Below are positions 62,648 to 64,000 of a DNA stretch of 64,000 nt, one piece after another. The position numbers were made by a program, and so were the translations under genes. Source of the DNA: Geodermatophilus obscurus (GTDB lineage: Bacteria > Actinomycetota > Actinomycetes > Mycobacteriales > Geodermatophilaceae); the NCBI RefSeq assembly GCF_900143215.1, contig NZ_FRDM01000022.1:1-64000 (forward strand), read 5' to 3'. Under the pieces are notes generated by a model. That model was not told the DNA's origin. It saw nothing but the letters and a program-made list of their open reading frames with translations, and made no database searches. The number at the start of each line of letters is the position of its first letter. The stretch's first letter is position 1.

Positions 62648-63226
62648 ATGGCGAGCACCGACCGCTCCGCCCCCGAGGACGCCTCGGCCACCTCCGGCGT
62701 GGCGCGGGACGCCGTCGCCGCTCAGCAGTCGGCGTTCGGCGGGACGGCGTGGGGGGCGGCGTTCTTCGGCTGGCTGTCGGCGACCGGCCTGGCGGTGCTG
62801 CTCGTCGCGCTGGTGTCGGCGGCCGACGTCGCGCTGGGCCTGACCGAGGGGGCGTCGGCCGGGGAGATGGGCCTCGGCGGGGCGGTCGCGCTGCTCGTCG
62901 TCCTCTTCCTGTCCTACCTCGCCGGTGGGTACGTCGCCGGGCGGATGGCGCGCTTCACCGGCTTCCGGCAGGGCCTGGCGGTCTGGCTGGTCGGGCTGGT
63001 CGTCGTCCTGCTGGTCTCCGCGGCCGCGGCGGCGCTGGGCAGCGAGTACAACGTGCTCGCGCGGCTGGAGCTGCCGCGCATCCCGGTCGAGGAGGGCACC
63101 GCCACCACGGCCGGCCTGGTCACCCTCGCGGCGGCCGCAGCGGCGTCGCTGGTCGGGGCACTGCTCGGCGGCGGTCTGGGGACCCGTTACCACCGGAAGG
63201 TCGACCGGGCCGGCTTCGCCGTCTGA
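62648..63226 (+). CDS. Four-helix membrane protein of unknown function
   Basis: The 192-residue protein has four membrane helices (about 34-58, 72-97, 108-130, 158-178) and a glycine-rich YLAGGYVAGRMARF segment, as in TIGR04086-like and YrzE-like small membrane proteins. The disordered N-terminus is acidic and serine-rich. The function is unknown. ATG 62648 has GGGAGG upstream. It precedes the DUF2277 gene by 39 bp. Confidence 0.7.
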   Translation: MASTDRSAPEDASATSGVARDAVAAQQSAFGGTAWGAAFFGWLSATGLAVLLVALVSAADVALGLTEGASAGEMGLGGAVALLVVLFLSYLAGGYVAGRMARFTGFRQGLAVWLVGLVVVLLVSAAAAALGSEYNVLARLELPRIPVEEGTATTAGLVTLAAAAAASLVGALLGGGLGTRYHRKVDRAGFAV

Positions 63227-63265
63227 GGCTCCCGGACGTCACCGGGCGCTCCTACGCTGCAGCGC

Positions 63266-63535
63266 ATGTGCCGCAACATCCGGCCACTGGCCAACTTCGA
63301 GCCCCCCGTCACCGACGACGAGGTGCACGCCGCCGCGCTGCAGTACGTCCGCAAGATCAGCGGGACGGCGCGGCCGTCGCGCGCCAACGCGGAGGCCTTC
63401 GACCGTGCCGTCGCCGAGGTCGCCGAGGCCTCCACCCGGCTGCTGGCCGCGCTGGTCACCACCGCTCCGCCCAAGGACCGGGAGGAGGAGGCGGCCAAGG
63501 CGCGCCGCCGGGCGGCCCTGCGCTACGGCACCTGA
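63266..63535 (+). CDS. DUF2277 protein
   Basis: The 89-residue protein matches DUF2277 almost from its first residue: MCRNIRPLANFEPPVTDDEVHAAALQYVRKISG, then a helical segment to KARRRAALRYGT. The family is widespread and small; its role is unknown. The conserved MCRNI start with its Cys confirms ATG 63266. It is a single gene or the second gene after the membrane protein. Confidence 0.9.
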   Translation: MCRNIRPLANFEPPVTDDEVHAAALQYVRKISGTARPSRANAEAFDRAVAEVAEASTRLLAALVTTAPPKDREEEAAKARRRAALRYGT

Positions 63536-63573
63536 GCACGAGTGCGCGTGATCGAGTGTGAACGCGGGATGCG

Positions 63574-63591
63574 GGGTAGAGCGACTCCACC
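63574..63591 (+). promoter_or_regulatory. Shared motif GGGTAGAGCGACTCCACC upstream of the last gene
   Basis: The motif is identical over 18 bases to the one at 62065-62082 and precedes the last gene by 26 bp. A TGAAC element lies 15 bp upstream of it. The pair suggests a common stress-sigma promoter. Confidence 0.5.
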
Positions 63592-63616
63592 CTTTCCCCT
63601 CTTGAGGAGATCACCC

Positions 63617-64000
63617 ATGGCGCGCAACACCCTGTCCCGCTCGCTGCACGACCTCGGACTCTCCGCCTGGTTCGGCGGCACCCTGGCCAACGCCGTGGCG
63701 CTCAACGCCGCGGCCGGCGAGACCAGCAACGCCAAGGACGCCGGGCGGGTCGCCAACGCCGGCTGGGACCGGTGGACGCCGGTCAATGCCGCGGCCATCG
63801 GTGCCCACCTGGTCGGCAGCGTCGGCCAGCTGATCAGCAACCGCAGGCGGGTCGCCGAGCAGCAGGGCGTCGCCGGCATGAGCGCGCTCAAGACCACGCT
63901 CACCGCGGCCGCGCTGGGCGTCACCGCCTACAGCCGGGCACTGGGCAAGGTCGTCTCCGACGCCGGGGCCACCCCGTCCCGCTCGGGCACCAAGCCGAGC
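63617..64000 (+). CDS. Hypothetical protein, C-terminus beyond the window
   Basis: The visible 128 residues begin ARNTLSRSLHDLGLSAWFGGTLANAVALN and continue with two amphipathic or membrane-like helices (AAAIGAHLVGSVGQLISN and ALKTTLTAAALGVTAYSRALG). The start ATG 63617 has GAGGAG upstream. It resembles small actinobacterial membrane proteins of unknown function. No stop codon occurs before the window end. Confidence 0.65.
   Translation, partial: MARNTLSRSLHDLGLSAWFGGTLANAVALNAAAGETSNAKDAGRVANAGWDRWTPVNAAAIGAHLVGSVGQLISNRRRVAEQQGVAGMSALKTTLTAAALGVTAYSRALGKVVSDAGATPSRSGTKPS

Overview
The window is a GC-rich (well over 70%), densely coded chromosome segment of an actinomycete. GTG starts, 4-bp GTGA/ATGA stop-start overlaps and strong G/C third-position bias are everywhere. 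The family set fits Actinomycetota, and my best guess is Geodermatophilaceae (Blastococcus, Geodermatophilus or Modestobacter). That set includes DUF3099, DUF4192, DUF2277, an HrdB/SigB-type sigma factor, a GAF-ANTAR regulator, a two-domain DtxR repressor, AcuC with a GNAT-acyl-CoA-synthetase fusion, and a CsoR/CopZ/CopA cluster. The family-level guess is inference. I saw no tRNA, rRNA, CRISPR array, prophage or replication origin.

Layout: 1-6.5 kb is accessory-looking. It has an IS982-type transposase tail, a DUF3099 protein, an HhH-GPD glycosylase followed by a MazEF-like toxin-antitoxin pair and two decayed glycosylase fragments, a DHFR-fold protein, a fused SecD-SecF protein and a broken cation/proton antiporter. 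6.7-15.7 kb holds two NarL-type two-component systems, two CPBP membrane proteases, small membrane proteins, a broken quinone oxidoreductase and dtd. 15.9-25 kb has the sigma factor, a methyltransferase, the acetylation-type pair (GNAT-ACS fusion plus acuC), the DtxR regulator and an S9 peptidase. 25-34.9 kb carries DUF4192, a lipoprotein, a Dabb protein, a five-gene glycosyltransferase/methyltransferase/toroid-fold operon, a DksA-type protein, a methyltransferase and YibE/F. 35-40.4 kb is a stress and copper block: STAS protein, Hsp20 with a MerR regulator, then CsoR, CopZ, a His-rich secreted protein and CopA. 40.5-44.6 kb is mixed, with an epoxide hydrolase, a truncated CydC-like ATPase, a DHFR-like protein and RraA.

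44.7-56.1 kb is an organic-acid catabolic island. A GntR/FCD regulator and a dehydrogenase diverge from monooxygenase-like, cupin, aldehyde dehydrogenase and hydroxyacid dehydrogenase genes. A citrate-type two-component system sits opposite a complete tripartite tricarboxylate transporter (TctCBA). 56.5-61 kb is an ethanolamine operon (permease, EutB, EutC) whose permease has a one-base frameshift, next to a GAF-ANTAR regulator. 61-64 kb has an SDR, a NYN/PIN-like protein, membrane proteins and DUF2277.

Two observations stand out. First, a family of about 55-95 bp imperfect palindromes recurs at gene ends; three copies are read in frame as the N-termini of a lipoprotein, a glycosyltransferase and a methyltransferase. 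Second, the citrate-type histidine kinase is preceded by two tandem 26-codon micro-ORFs made by an exact 77-bp tandem duplication. Each has its own Shine-Dalgarno and each is joined to the next start by GTGA.
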